A stretch of 64,000 bases of DNA from Nitrososphaera sp. (GTDB taxonomy: Archaea; Thermoproteota; Nitrososphaeria; Nitrososphaerales; Nitrososphaeraceae). Every line of letters starts with the position of its first letter. The first letter of the stretch is position 1. Of the stretch, positions 52,416 through 61,144 are shown one piece after another. Below the pieces are notes generated by a model. The model did no database searches, was not told the origin of the DNA, and saw nothing but the letters and a program-made list of their open reading frames with translations. Location: NCBI GenBank assembly GCA_029263715.1, contig JAJUFP010000002.1, positions 124,001-188,000 of the forward strand, read 5' to 3'. A program made the translations under genes and the position numbers.

Positions 52416-54202
52416 TTTTTGTGCAGCCGGCCGGAAAAGATGTACAGGATTGCAATGATCTCAAACCTGCCAGCAACCATCTCTGACATCAGGATGACCT
52501 TTGTGGCGATGCTGGATTCAGCACCTATCATCCCTGTCCCGAGGCCGGTGGTAGTCAGAGCAGATATGGACTCAAATATTGCAAACTCGAGCCGCGATCC
52601 TTCGTTTAGCAGGTGGATGGCAATGCCGCCGGCCACTGCAACAACAACAAAAAGCCCAAGAACGGTCTTGGCTTCCTTGAACTGCTTTGCAAGCTGCTTG
52701 TCGGCCGGCCCCCTCGCAAACCTCCTGAAGATGGAAAGAAACCTTCCTACCTTGATGCCGCCGGCTGTAGAAAACGCGGTGCCACCAATCATCATGAGCA
52801 CCATGAGCATGACAAGGCTTGCAGCCGGTATCTTGGTGATATCTATGTACTGAAAGCCGGTGTTGGTCGACGCGCTGACCGTGTGGAAAGCCGAGGAAAG
52901 CGGATCAAGGCCGGCCAGAGCGGAGAAGGCCGGCACCGACAGCGCCAGCAGCAGGCCGTAAATGAGCACCTCGGTTCCAAGCAGCCTTTTGCGAAACTCC
53001 CTTTTGAAAAGCGAGTAGTGGAAAGCAAAGGGCAGCGCAGAGATTATCATGGCCGCGCCGGCTATGAATTGATCGGCCACCTTGTCATGGGTAAAGGCCT
53101 GCGACGAGGGCACAAAACCACCGCCGGTTATCGCGCTAAAGATCGTGGACACGTCGTCTAAAACGATAGTCTGGCCAGACACGTAGAGCAGCGCAACAAG
53201 GATCAGCGTGTAGGCGATGAATATGGTGCTTATGGCCACCAGCATCTGCCGCAGCCTGATGATGTTGCCGGCAAGAACATCCTTTAGCAGCTTGAGTTTT
53301 TCTTCCGGGTAAAACAGGCTCATTATCAGGTAGATGAAGCTCAGTCCGCCGACCCACTGGGTGTACGATCTGTACAGGTTGAAGCTCTGGGGCAGGCCCT
53401 CCGGCGCGCTTATGGTAGACATGCCGGTTGTAGTAAAGCCGGATATGCTCTCAAAGTAGCTGTTTACAAACAGCGCAGTCGAGTCGGCCTGCGGGAAGGG
53501 GTTAACGTACATGTACGGTATGCTTCCAAACAGGCCCAAAAGCAAAAAGCTGGAAAGCAGCAGTATGGCCGACTGTTTGACATCCATGGGGCTTTTCTGG
53601 CCGTACGTGTTGAGGGCAAAGCCGGTGACAAAAAGCCCCACCACTGCAAGGTAGATGCCAGCCGCAGTCGATGACTCACCAAGAAACGTTCCCACCAAGG
53701 CCGGCATTATTAGCAGGACACCGGCAAACTGCAGCACCAGGCCCAGGTTTCCCAGGATGGGGCTAAACATCTCTGCCGCTGTCCTTGCCTTGCGGAAGGT
53801 CTTTTGCAGCATAAAGTTCCTGACAGCCTCAGCCAGGATCTTTTGGGTTGTCAGGCCGATTATCCGGCCGCCCTCGATGACTGGAAGCTGCTTTATCTTG
53901 TTCAGCTTCATGGACTGGATGGCCTCTTTTACCGTTGTGGCCGCATCAACGGTGATGACCGGCGAGGACATTATGGACCGAAGCGTGACGTCGTCAGAGT
54001 CCTCGCCTTTGACGACCACCTTTTCTAGCACGTCGCCTTCGGTGACTATGCCAGCCGGCTCCTGGCCCTGCATGACGATTACGACTTCTGCATGCCGCGA
54101 CTGCATCTCCCTGACGGCCGTGGCGATGCTCATGTTGCCATCAGCCGTGACAAACTGCTGAACAACATAGGGCCGTACAGATCTGTCAAGCACGTTTTGC
54201 AT
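52412..54202 (-). CDS. trkH: TrkH/KtrB-type potassium transporter with N-terminal CBS pair
   Basis: A 596-residue protein. Residues 1-~125 are two CBS motifs (AEVVIVMQGQEPAGIVTEGDVLE; KQLPVIEGGRIIGLTTQKIL), then four membrane-pore-membrane units of TrkH with filters SGFTTTGMS, ITGGGFVPSS, STNTGFQY and LTTTGLGTG. CBS domains fused to the channel itself are unusual; normally separate TrkA-type proteins gate it, and none is beside it. ATG at 54202 was preferred over TTG at 54229, given a TTAAAAG box ~30 bases upstream. Confidence 0.9.
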   Translation of the reverse strand: MQNVLDRSVRPYVVQQFVTADGNMSIATAVREMQSRHAEVVIVMQGQEPAGIVTEGDVLEKVVVKGEDSDDVTLRSIMSSPVITVDAATTVKEAIQSMKLNKIKQLPVIEGGRIIGLTTQKILAEAVRNFMLQKTFRKARTAAEMFSPILGNLGLVLQFAGVLLIMPALVGTFLGESSTAAGIYLAVVGLFVTGFALNTYGQKSPMDVKQSAILLLSSFLLLGLFGSIPYMYVNPFPQADSTALFVNSYFESISGFTTTGMSTISAPEGLPQSFNLYRSYTQWVGGLSFIYLIMSLFYPEEKLKLLKDVLAGNIIRLRQMLVAISTIFIAYTLILVALLYVSGQTIVLDDVSTIFSAITGGGFVPSSQAFTHDKVADQFIAGAAMIISALPFAFHYSLFKREFRKRLLGTEVLIYGLLLALSVPAFSALAGLDPLSSAFHTVSASTNTGFQYIDITKIPAASLVMLMVLMMIGGTAFSTAGGIKVGRFLSIFRRFARGPADKQLAKQFKEAKTVLGLFVVVAVAGGIAIHLLNEGSRLEFAIFESISALTTTGLGTGMIGAESSIATKVILMSEMVAGRFEIIAILYIFSGRLHKK

Positions 54203-54304
54203 GTAAGGCCGCTCACTCTTACTTGGCAAGAGTGCTTTTAACCTTTTTTCCTGGCGGCAGGAATCGCCCCAAAAGATAAATTATTCCCGGCCCGCTTCAG
54301 GATT

Positions 54305-54706
54305 GTGTTTACATACTATACGCCGCAGACTGCCAACAAGGCCCTGCCGGAAGTCAAGAGGATGTTCTCTGCCATCGTCGGCTACAAGAGGCAGGTGGTC
54401 ATCCTGCAGCAAGAGCTGTCAGCCATGGTGGACTCTGGAAGCGGGTTTGACATTTTTATGAAAAAAAAGCAGGAGCTTAACACCGCCGTTACAAACCTGT
54501 ACAAGGCCATTGAAGAGCTGGAAAGCACAGGCGTCATGATAAAAAGCGTGGATGAGGGCCTGCTGGACTTTCCATCCAAGCGCTTTGAGGAGGAGGTCTG
54601 GCTCTGCTGGAAGTCCGGCGAGGACGAGATCAAGTTCTGGCACGGCAAGGACGAGGGCTTTATGGGCCGCAAGCCCCTTGAGACCACTGGCATAATAGAG
54701 CCATGA
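54305..54706 (+). CDS. DUF2203 family protein
   Basis: A 133-residue helical protein: FTYYTPQTANKALPEVKRMFSAIVGYKRQV, then GVMIKSVDEGLLDFPSKRFEEEVWLCWKSGEDEIKFWHGKDEGFMGRKPL, the defining end of DUF2203. GTG start with an AGATAAATTA box about 26 bases upstream, so leaderless. Function unknown. Confidence 0.88.
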   Translation: MFTYYTPQTANKALPEVKRMFSAIVGYKRQVVILQQELSAMVDSGSGFDIFMKKKQELNTAVTNLYKAIEELESTGVMIKSVDEGLLDFPSKRFEEEVWLCWKSGEDEIKFWHGKDEGFMGRKPLETTGIIEP

Positions 54707-54838
54707 AAATGTGTGTCGGCAGGAAATTGACTTCTAATTTCTGTTTCTGAAGATACAACTATACTTTTTGACTATCGACTTGAAAACCGCGTTTCTTTAA
54801 TACTGTTAAAACATCGCGCCAACTGTGATTTCTGAGGC

Positions 54839-55057
54839 TCAATTTGCTGGAATGTCTATGATCATCTTCTTGTCTTTCTTGGACTTTGCCTCGTTGACTT
54901 CAAGCACCAGTTCTATGGCCTCTGTTATGTTTGCCTTCAGCTCGTCCAGCGTTTTTCCCTGACTGATGGCTGCAGGTAATTCGATGCACTGGCCGCCATA
55001 GCCGCCCTCATCTTCATTCCAGTATCTTATGGTGAACTGTCTGACTTTGAGCGCCAT
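54839..55057 (-). CDS. Orphan HicB-like antitoxin domain protein
   Basis: A 72-residue HicB fold: RQFTIRYWNEDEGGYGGQCIELPAAISQGKTLDELKANITEAIELVLE. HicB normally neutralises HicA, but no HicA-like (dsRNA-binding, ~60 residue) ORF lies on either side, and HicB's C-terminal DNA-binding part is absent. It may be solitary, as in many archaea. Confidence 0.82.
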   Translation of the reverse strand: MALKVRQFTIRYWNEDEGGYGGQCIELPAAISQGKTLDELKANITEAIELVLEVNEAKSKKDKKMIIDIPAN

Positions 55058-55578
55058 CGAATTATGATTGGTTACTTTGGATTATAAACGATTTTACCTT
55101 TCACCGGCACTATTGAACTCGGGACATTATTGGGATATCAATACAGCGTACCAAGATGATGATTAAATGCGCTAAGATCGTAGTAAGTCTATCGGTCTGT
55201 AACCCATATAGCCACAAAAGTAGGTTTCCAAGTTATTTTGGAACAGCGAGATCTACGGCCTTTTTTGTTTTGGAAGACTTAGAGGTTCTATTTCCAGATT
55301 TGATACAGACACAAATAGGGCAAAAACCATTCCGGGCGACTTTAGCTCCGCAAAATTCCTATATCAAAAACTTATTGGTCATCGAGGCGTCAAAGCTCAT
55401 CTGGTAATTTTTGAAGCTCAAACTCGGTCACTATGCCAGTAACCATCATGCATTGTACGATTCTTAAAAGGAATGATCAGAAGGAATATAATCCATTCAA
55501 GTCAAACAATGGCTGAAAAAATGGGGGCGCGGGGTGGCCGCGTTCCAAACAGCACACCTCACCCCCGTTTGGAGTTTG
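55058..55578. other. AT-rich gap with GC-rich structured element
   Basis: The ORF at 55156-55407 (plus) has no motif and low coding character. At 55523-55573, in contrast to AT-rich surroundings, GGGGG (55523-55527) can pair with CCCCC (55562-55566), CGCGG/CCGCG (55528-55532, 55538-55542) forms a small hairpin, and TCCAAAC/GTTTGGA (55544-55550, 55567-55573) pair. It lies just after the stop of the minus-strand gene and may be a terminator or small RNA. Confidence 0.4.
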
Positions 55579-56172
55579 TTACCTTGACAGCTTCTTTCCC
55601 AGTTTGCTGAGCCAGTATCTAGCTGCTTTTCTTCTAAAGCAGATCCGCATGTAGTCGTACGTCTCGTCATACAACCTTCTGTCTTTTAGTGCTGAAAACA
55701 CTTTATCGTATAGGTCGATTTGGTGCTGGACCGTTCCTATTTCCATAGCTTTCTTTATGGATAGGACGCTACTGCCTTCCGGAAGCTTTAGGACTTGTGC
55801 TGCTGTTGTGGCTGCCGGTGCACTGTGTAGGAGGTGTTTGTATAGCCCCTCACGTTCGAGTTGAAGTGCGCGGGCGGTCTCGATAGATGTCTTTGGTCTG
55901 GAGCCTCTCTCCACTATCAGGAATCTAAACTTCGATACTTTTGTCCTTTCCAAGACAACAAGTTTTGCGCCAAGTGCAACAACGTAAGGCTTTACACCTT
56001 TAGCTTGAAACTCGGCTCTTGTTATGCCATTGTCTTGGGAAACTGCGTCTAGCTCGACCGCCGTTGCAATCAGGTCTACGATATTTTCTGGTTTTGTCAG
56101 TGATGGGAATTCTTTAACGACATTTTCACGGATCTTGTCTTTGTTGATGTTTATGGATGCCATCTTTGTCAC
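55579..56172 (-). CDS. Unknown soluble protein divergent from TrmB-ATPase
   Basis: A 197-residue basic, mostly helical protein (DKIRENVVKEFPSLTKPENIVDLIATAVELDAVSQDNGITRAEFQAKG). No family was recognised. The GTG start is leaderless with a TTTTACTAATA box ~25 bases upstream; a second ATG is three residues in. It shares an operator-rich promoter with the divergent gene, so the pair is likely one functional unit. Confidence 0.65.
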   Translation of the reverse strand: MTKMASININKDKIRENVVKEFPSLTKPENIVDLIATAVELDAVSQDNGITRAEFQAKGVKPYVVALGAKLVVLERTKVSKFRFLIVERGSRPKTSIETARALQLEREGLYKHLLHSAPAATTAAQVLKLPEGSSVLSIKKAMEIGTVQHQIDLYDKVFSALKDRRLYDETYDYMRICFRRKAARYWLSKLGKKLSR

Positions 56173-56195
56173 TGGGTACTTCAGTGTACCCTATT

Positions 56196-56273
56196 AGTAA
56201 AACCAGCAAGTACTATTTAAATGTACTATAGAGTTTTACTTGTAAGTAGTTTTAAATACCCTTGAGGTACTAT
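56196..56273. promoter_or_regulatory. Divergent promoter with GTACTAT repeats and 8-bp dyad
   Basis: AGTAAAAC (56196-56203) and GTTTTACT (56233-56240) form a perfect dyad flanking two direct GTACTAT copies (56210-56216, 56223-56229); a third copy is at 56267-56273, next to the TTTTAAATA box of the ATPase gene. Likely operator for its own TrmB helix. Confidence 0.55.
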
Positions 56274-56280
56274 CTTCCAT

Positions 56281-58431
56281 GTGTCCGAATCAACAGACCG
56301 CATTCTCATAGACCTGTTAAAGACTCAGCTCGGATTGACAGAATATGAAACACTAGCATTTGTAAGTATTATCTATGGAAAAGGTCAGCCCGGAACAGTT
56401 GCAGAGGCATCGGGAATCCCTCGTCCAAAGGTGTACGGGGCATTAGAGTCTCTTGAGAAGCAGGAATTCATAGTAAAGACTACGGAGGGGACATACGAGC
56501 CCAATATGGCGAAATTATCTGCGATAAGAGAAGATACAGCAAAGATTACGAAAAAGTATGCTGAATTCATTGAGACACTTCATTCCTATTCAATGGCTCC
56601 CAACCGTGTTCTTTCTAACGCAAAAAAAGAGATAATCACTTTGCTAAATAGACTTGAGTATTCTCTCGAGAATGACGAAACCATAATCGAAAAGATCGAT
56701 AAGAGTTCTGCTAGGCACGCCATTATGCGGTATCAACACATGTTTGGTGTTTTTCTTCGTGAGTCCACGCGTGAACGCTATCGTATTCTCGATAACTATA
56801 TCAATAAATCAATTGATTACAATGTAAAGTCACCGGATATCATTGCTCGTTCACCTACATCTGCAATGCGTATAGGGATCGTATTGGATTCTCAGAAGGA
56901 AAGCATTATTCCGAGATTGCCTGCACTATACGCTGCTTTCGATTTGGCGGGATGCAACATGGGAATCGTAATTACAATGCAATCTGTCGATTCCAAACAG
57001 GCCGAATGGTTCAGAGAGTTTTCCCATCGAATAGATGATGAAATGAATTTTCGAGTTATTTCCATACAAGCGGGCTACGTTTCAGAGATTGAACAAATAT
57101 TACAGGAAACTGATTTCAAATGGATTGAACTCAAAAGAAAACTAGCAGATCTAGAGGACCTTTTGAATAATGCCAAAGTTGAAAGTAGGAGACTTATGTA
57201 TAAAGTAGAAAGCATTCGTAAGGATAAAGAGCTCTATCCTATTGAATACAGATCAATTTTTGCGGACATTCTTGCTAGAATTAGGAATGACCTAGAAACA
57301 ATAGAACAATTATTATCGCAACTGGATGACGTTATTTCTAGGCGTTATGGATTACTAGATAGAAAAGTTCTTTTCTCTATTTCTGACTTGACCGAAATTG
57401 AAAAACGGATTAAATATGCTGAAAACAACTTAATGGAAAAGAACAAGGAATTACAGAACTTTGAGGAAGAACTCTACTCTATTCCATCCCAAAAGAATCC
57501 GTATATCCGGTACGGTCTGAAGCTGAACCCTTTTTCTCTTTCTGTTCCTTTAGAGAAGCCCACGACTATCGTAAATCAGAAGAATGCAACAGCCTCCGCT
57601 CATGAATTTCTGAGCTCCGTAGTCCATGGTTCTGATGATAATCTCATGTTGATAATTGGTAGTCAAGGAGCAGGAAAGTCCCATTTTCTGCACTACTATG
57701 CTAATCAGATTAATACAGGGAAATTCGGTAAGGCACTTGCAATAAAAATTCAGTGTAAGAACAACAGAGACATCGTTGACTTATATCCACAGATAACTGA
57801 AGGACTGAAGTACGTCCTTCAGGAGAAGAATGAAACACAATTAATTGAAATAATCTCTAACATTCTGGCCGAGGCAGGGACACCAAGACTAGTTCAAGAT
57901 CTTATGAAGATTTTGAAGGAAATTGAATTAAAACTCGTCGCAGAGGGATATAATGGCATATTCATCTTGATTGATGAGTTTGAGAATTCGCTCCCAACGC
58001 TACACGATCAATCGGAATATCTCGGATACAGTGCTAGACGTACAGTCACGCCTCAGGCAATATCACAGCTGGATTCACTGACAAAACTTTCTGGTACTGG
58101 CTTTATTATTGCCTTCAGAAAAGAAGATTGGGAGGTATGGAAAGGCGGAATGAAGAGACAGGTTGGAAAAATTGCAAAGAAATACCTAGTCAATATGGAG
58201 CCCTTAACTGTAGAAGATTCGAAAATTTTTCTTAGCCATAGATTGGAGGCTGATGAATTTAGGTCCTCAGCAATACCCATAGAGAAACCAAAGTTTGCGG
58301 ATGAGGCAGTTAAGGTGATTTGCGAAAAAGGTCGGGGGAATCCTAGACAGATGCTACGTTATGCAAGTGCTGCCTTTAGAAAGGCCATAAAAAGTGATAA
58401 TAACACAATTCTTGCATCCCTCATCGATTAG
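56281..58431 (+). CDS. TrmB-type winged helix fused to P-loop ATPase
   Basis: A 716-residue AT-rich gene. Residues ~15-90 are a TrmB winged helix (GTVAEASGIPRPKVYGALESLEKQEFIVKTTEGTYEPN). The middle has a sugar-sensor-like/coiled part (~100-430, with a long coil at ~280-400). The C-terminal ~270 residues form an Orc/STAND-like ATPase: Walker A IIGSQGAGKSHF near 458-469 and Walker B IFILIDEFENS near 560-570, then KLSGTGFIIAFRKEDW. GTG start, leaderless. Function unknown; a DNA-binding ATPase switch is inferred. Confidence 0.8.
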   Translation: MSESTDRILIDLLKTQLGLTEYETLAFVSIIYGKGQPGTVAEASGIPRPKVYGALESLEKQEFIVKTTEGTYEPNMAKLSAIREDTAKITKKYAEFIETLHSYSMAPNRVLSNAKKEIITLLNRLEYSLENDETIIEKIDKSSARHAIMRYQHMFGVFLRESTRERYRILDNYINKSIDYNVKSPDIIARSPTSAMRIGIVLDSQKESIIPRLPALYAAFDLAGCNMGIVITMQSVDSKQAEWFREFSHRIDDEMNFRVISIQAGYVSEIEQILQETDFKWIELKRKLADLEDLLNNAKVESRRLMYKVESIRKDKELYPIEYRSIFADILARIRNDLETIEQLLSQLDDVISRRYGLLDRKVLFSISDLTEIEKRIKYAENNLMEKNKELQNFEEELYSIPSQKNPYIRYGLKLNPFSLSVPLEKPTTIVNQKNATASAHEFLSSVVHGSDDNLMLIIGSQGAGKSHFLHYYANQINTGKFGKALAIKIQCKNNRDIVDLYPQITEGLKYVLQEKNETQLIEIISNILAEAGTPRLVQDLMKILKEIELKLVAEGYNGIFILIDEFENSLPTLHDQSEYLGYSARRTVTPQAISQLDSLTKLSGTGFIIAFRKEDWEVWKGGMKRQVGKIAKKYLVNMEPLTVEDSKIFLSHRLEADEFRSSAIPIEKPKFADEAVKVICEKGRGNPRQMLRYASAAFRKAIKSDNNTILASLID

Positions 58432-58589
58432 GAGTATTGAGGAACTTCAGTGCGTGAGGCGTAGGACACACAAGTGGGAAAAACGTGCGTACCTAGATTA
58501 GTGCTTAAATAGGTGTCAATGAAAATGCGTTTGTTGTATAACGCATACAAAAAATACTGGTTTACCATATAATCGCAGGGTAGTAGTCT

Positions 58590-60380
58590 CTGAAATACCA
58601 TGTCGGCTGCTATGGATGGAGAAACGTGCCTTGGAAAGGTGAGTTCTATCCTGCAACCCTGAACCCAAAGGACTACCTTTCATACTATTCCCGAGTCTTT
58701 AATTTCGTCGAGGTCAACCTGGGTGACGGCATGGACCGGCTCAACTCCCTTGGGTCTTTGGCAGCCAACTGGCACAAACAAACCCCTGAAGATTTTCGTT
58801 TCAGTGTACGGGTCCCCTGGCCGGTGGCATATCAGAACGACGGTGCAAGCAGCCTTGGTGATTTTCTTGAAAAACTTGCACCTGTTGAAGAAAAGGTAAT
58901 TTCTGTGCTAATAGAAGTCCCTTCATCGCTAACCCTTGGCGAGGGCAGGAGCTGGCTTGATGAAACCCTCAAGCGCTGCACGTACCACGGCTACTCTGCA
59001 GCATTTCAGTTCCACCATTCATCATGGTTTCAGGACTTGACTTATAACACGTTGAAAAAGCATGGCGCCGCCCTTGTCTGGTCTGATGCCCAGCCTTACC
59101 CCGTGGTAACGTCTGAATTGCTGTATCTGAGGCTCAGTGCCAGCAACGAACCGGTCTGGATCGAAAAGATAAAGAAGGCAGGACAGGAATCGGCAGTAAT
59201 AGTCCTGGACTCGCCGGCAAAGGCCAATGCCTTTCTAAAACTGTCCGGCTTGCCAGAAAGTCTGCAGCCATCTACCAAACAGGTGTGGTCTGGCCGAGCC
59301 ATAGTGTGCGTGGACCTAAACGCCTTCTACCCTTCATGCGAGGAGTTGCGGGACCCGACTTTGAAAGGAAAGCCCCACGCCGTGATAATGACAGACCAGC
59401 AAGACAGCATCACAAAAGGCGTGGTTTCCTCATGTTCATACGAGGCAAGGAAGTACGGCGTTCGGTCTGCCATGTCGCTTTCAAAAGCCAAGTCATTGTG
59501 CCCGGATTTGATCTTGCGGCCCGTGGACATGCAGTACTACAGCAGGATCTCTGGTCAGGTTATGACAATACTTGAAGAGTTTGCAGAAGTCCTAGAGCAG
59601 GCAAGCATCGACGAGGCCTTTTTGGACTCAAAAGTTGGTACAAGCCCAGAAGAGTACGGCAGAAAGATAAAGCAGGCCATCAAGGACCGGTGCGGCCTTT
59701 TGTGCTCCATTGGGATAGCAACGACAAAGTCTGCCGCCAAGATTGCTTCTGATTTTAAAAAGCCTGACGGCCTGACGGTTGTTTACCCTGATGACCTGAA
59801 AAAGTTTCTAGAGCCCCTTGACGTTGGCAAGGTCTCAGGCATAGGACCCAAGACGCAGCAGGCGCTAAAGGAGATGGGCATCGAGACCCTTGGTCAGCTG
59901 GCAAACACAGACGTGCAAAAGCTGACCGGCAGGTTTGGAAAGAACGGCTACTGGATGTGGAATGTTGCCAACGGTACCGATGATGAGCCGGTTGTTCCAA
60001 GGGAGGACCATGTTTCGCTGAGCACCGAATACACGCTGGATGTCTTTGCAAAGGACCGGCAAGCCATTCTTGGTTTTCTAGACGAGCTGGTCGATGAAAT
60101 CCATCAAAGGGCCAAACGGCGGGGCTATTGGTTCAAGACCGTGGGTGTGAAACTTGTCAGGACGGACTTTGGCACAGAAACCCGCGAGATATCTTTTGAC
60201 GAGTTCCGAAACGATCGCCAGAGCATATCGTCTACCATAGAACCCCTTTTGGACAGATTTTCACTGGCCGACGATAGGCCTGCAGTAAGAAAGGTGGGCC
60301 TGAAGATAAGCCACCTGATCAGAGACGAAGAGGTTCAGAAAAAGAAAGACTTGCAAAAAACTTTGCTAGATTATTACTAA
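58590..60380 (+). CDS. DUF72 domain fused to Y-family DNA polymerase (Dpo4/DinB)
   Basis: A 596-residue fusion. Residues 1-~220 are DUF72 (YHVGCYGWRNVPWKGEFYPATL), a TIM-barrel of unknown activity. Residues ~230-590 are a Y-family polymerase: DLNAFYPSCEE with the first catalytic Asp, ASIDEAFLD with catalytic Asp-Glu, HhH VSGIGPKTQQAL, and little finger. The final QKTLLDYY is a PCNA-interacting peptide. CTG at 58590 is proposed as start because the DUF72 beginning lies upstream of the first GTG (58626) and a TAG stop is just before; a CATATAAT box fits. The fusion with translesion synthesis is remarkable. Confidence 0.85.
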   Translation: MKYHVGCYGWRNVPWKGEFYPATLNPKDYLSYYSRVFNFVEVNLGDGMDRLNSLGSLAANWHKQTPEDFRFSVRVPWPVAYQNDGASSLGDFLEKLAPVEEKVISVLIEVPSSLTLGEGRSWLDETLKRCTYHGYSAAFQFHHSSWFQDLTYNTLKKHGAALVWSDAQPYPVVTSELLYLRLSASNEPVWIEKIKKAGQESAVIVLDSPAKANAFLKLSGLPESLQPSTKQVWSGRAIVCVDLNAFYPSCEELRDPTLKGKPHAVIMTDQQDSITKGVVSSCSYEARKYGVRSAMSLSKAKSLCPDLILRPVDMQYYSRISGQVMTILEEFAEVLEQASIDEAFLDSKVGTSPEEYGRKIKQAIKDRCGLLCSIGIATTKSAAKIASDFKKPDGLTVVYPDDLKKFLEPLDVGKVSGIGPKTQQALKEMGIETLGQLANTDVQKLTGRFGKNGYWMWNVANGTDDEPVVPREDHVSLSTEYTLDVFAKDRQAILGFLDELVDEIHQRAKRRGYWFKTVGVKLVRTDFGTETREISFDEFRNDRQSISSTIEPLLDRFSLADDRPAVRKVGLKISHLIRDEEVQKKKDLQKTLLDYY

Positions 60381-60502
60381 GAGATTGTTCAAAATTATCA
60401 ATCTGTAAACAGTACAGCAGGACAGCTGTGCTGGTCAAAAGAAGGATCACAAAAATACACAGCTCATTTTTATGTGCCATGTACCAAATGATAATAAGCA
60501 CA

Positions 60503-60664
60503 ATGGCTACGGCTGGCAAATCCAAGGCAAGAGCCAAAGAGAAAATACCCAGATTAACTGAAGAATCAATCAAACAATCCATCGCTGAATATAAAGCTGG
60601 CAATTACAAGGAGTTCAAAACTGTAAAGGATCTTCTGCATGACATCGATTCATACAAAGACTGA
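60503..60664 (+). CDS. RelB-like antitoxin
   Basis: A 53-residue small protein with a typical archaeal RelB C-terminus: SIKQSIAEYKAGNYKEFKTVKDLLHDID. ATG at 60503 was chosen; an earlier ATG at 60488 would add five residues. It overlaps the next ORF by 26 bases. Confidence 0.6.
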   Translation: MATAGKSKARAKEKIPRLTEESIKQSIAEYKAGNYKEFKTVKDLLHDIDSYKD

Positions 60665-60830
60665 CCTTGTTCTTCACGGAACTCCCACTTTTCAAAAAGG
60701 CATTCAAACTACGAAAAACTCGAGATATTCCGGCGCGTTGGAAGAAGCAATTAACAATCTAGCGAATTCAGACAATCCTGCATTGCTGGGAAAGAAATGT
60801 TATCTGCCTCGTTTCAGGTTTGATCTGTAG
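60639..60830 (+). pseudogene. Truncated RelE-type toxin
   Basis: A 63-residue frame TPTFQKGIQTTKNSRYSGALEEAINNLANSDNPALLGKKC that ends RFRFDL and a stop, where RelE proteins continue with a catalytic strand pair (GxYRIxY). The active part is missing, so the toxin is probably dead. Follows the antitoxin with overlap. Confidence 0.5.
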
Positions 60831-60861
60831 ATATCACATTTAAGTACCAAGCATCATTTCA

Positions 60862-61002
60862 TCAAGATTGTTTACTGCCACGCGTCGAAGATTTCTTTCT
60901 GTCATCAAAGACCCATTTTGTAACTATGATGATGCCAGCGATGGGAAAGCTTGCTATGAAGGCGTACGGGAAAATTGCAAGGAATGCCGATGGTTCAAAC
61001 AT
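60862..61002 (-). CDS. Small membrane protein, 46 residues
   Basis: MFEPSAFLAIFPYAFIASFPIAGIIIVTKWVFDDRKKSS is one long hydrophobic segment followed by a basic tail. The frame is open to 61155 but the upstream part is not protein-like and ATG at 61002 gives a clean one-span protein. Function unknown. Confidence 0.45.
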   Translation of the reverse strand: MFEPSAFLAIFPYAFIASFPIAGIIIVTKWVFDDRKKSSTRGSKQS

Positions 61003-61144
61003 GGCCACGCAACTCTGGATGGCTAAATCCAGATACCAATAAAGGCTTTTCTCTGCCGGCAATCGTGGGGCCAGCGTCGTTAGACCAAAAGTACATGCAT
61101 CAGTATTTATTCCCGAATGTCGTGCATATATCAAAAGGAGAAAC

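Noticed and set aside
54720-54838. HicA toxin partner for the HicB-like gene
   Set aside because: No ~60-codon ORF with HicA features on either strand here or upstream.
55156-55407. 83-codon plus-strand ORF
   Set aside because: No protein-like pattern, no start signals; kept only in the gap description.
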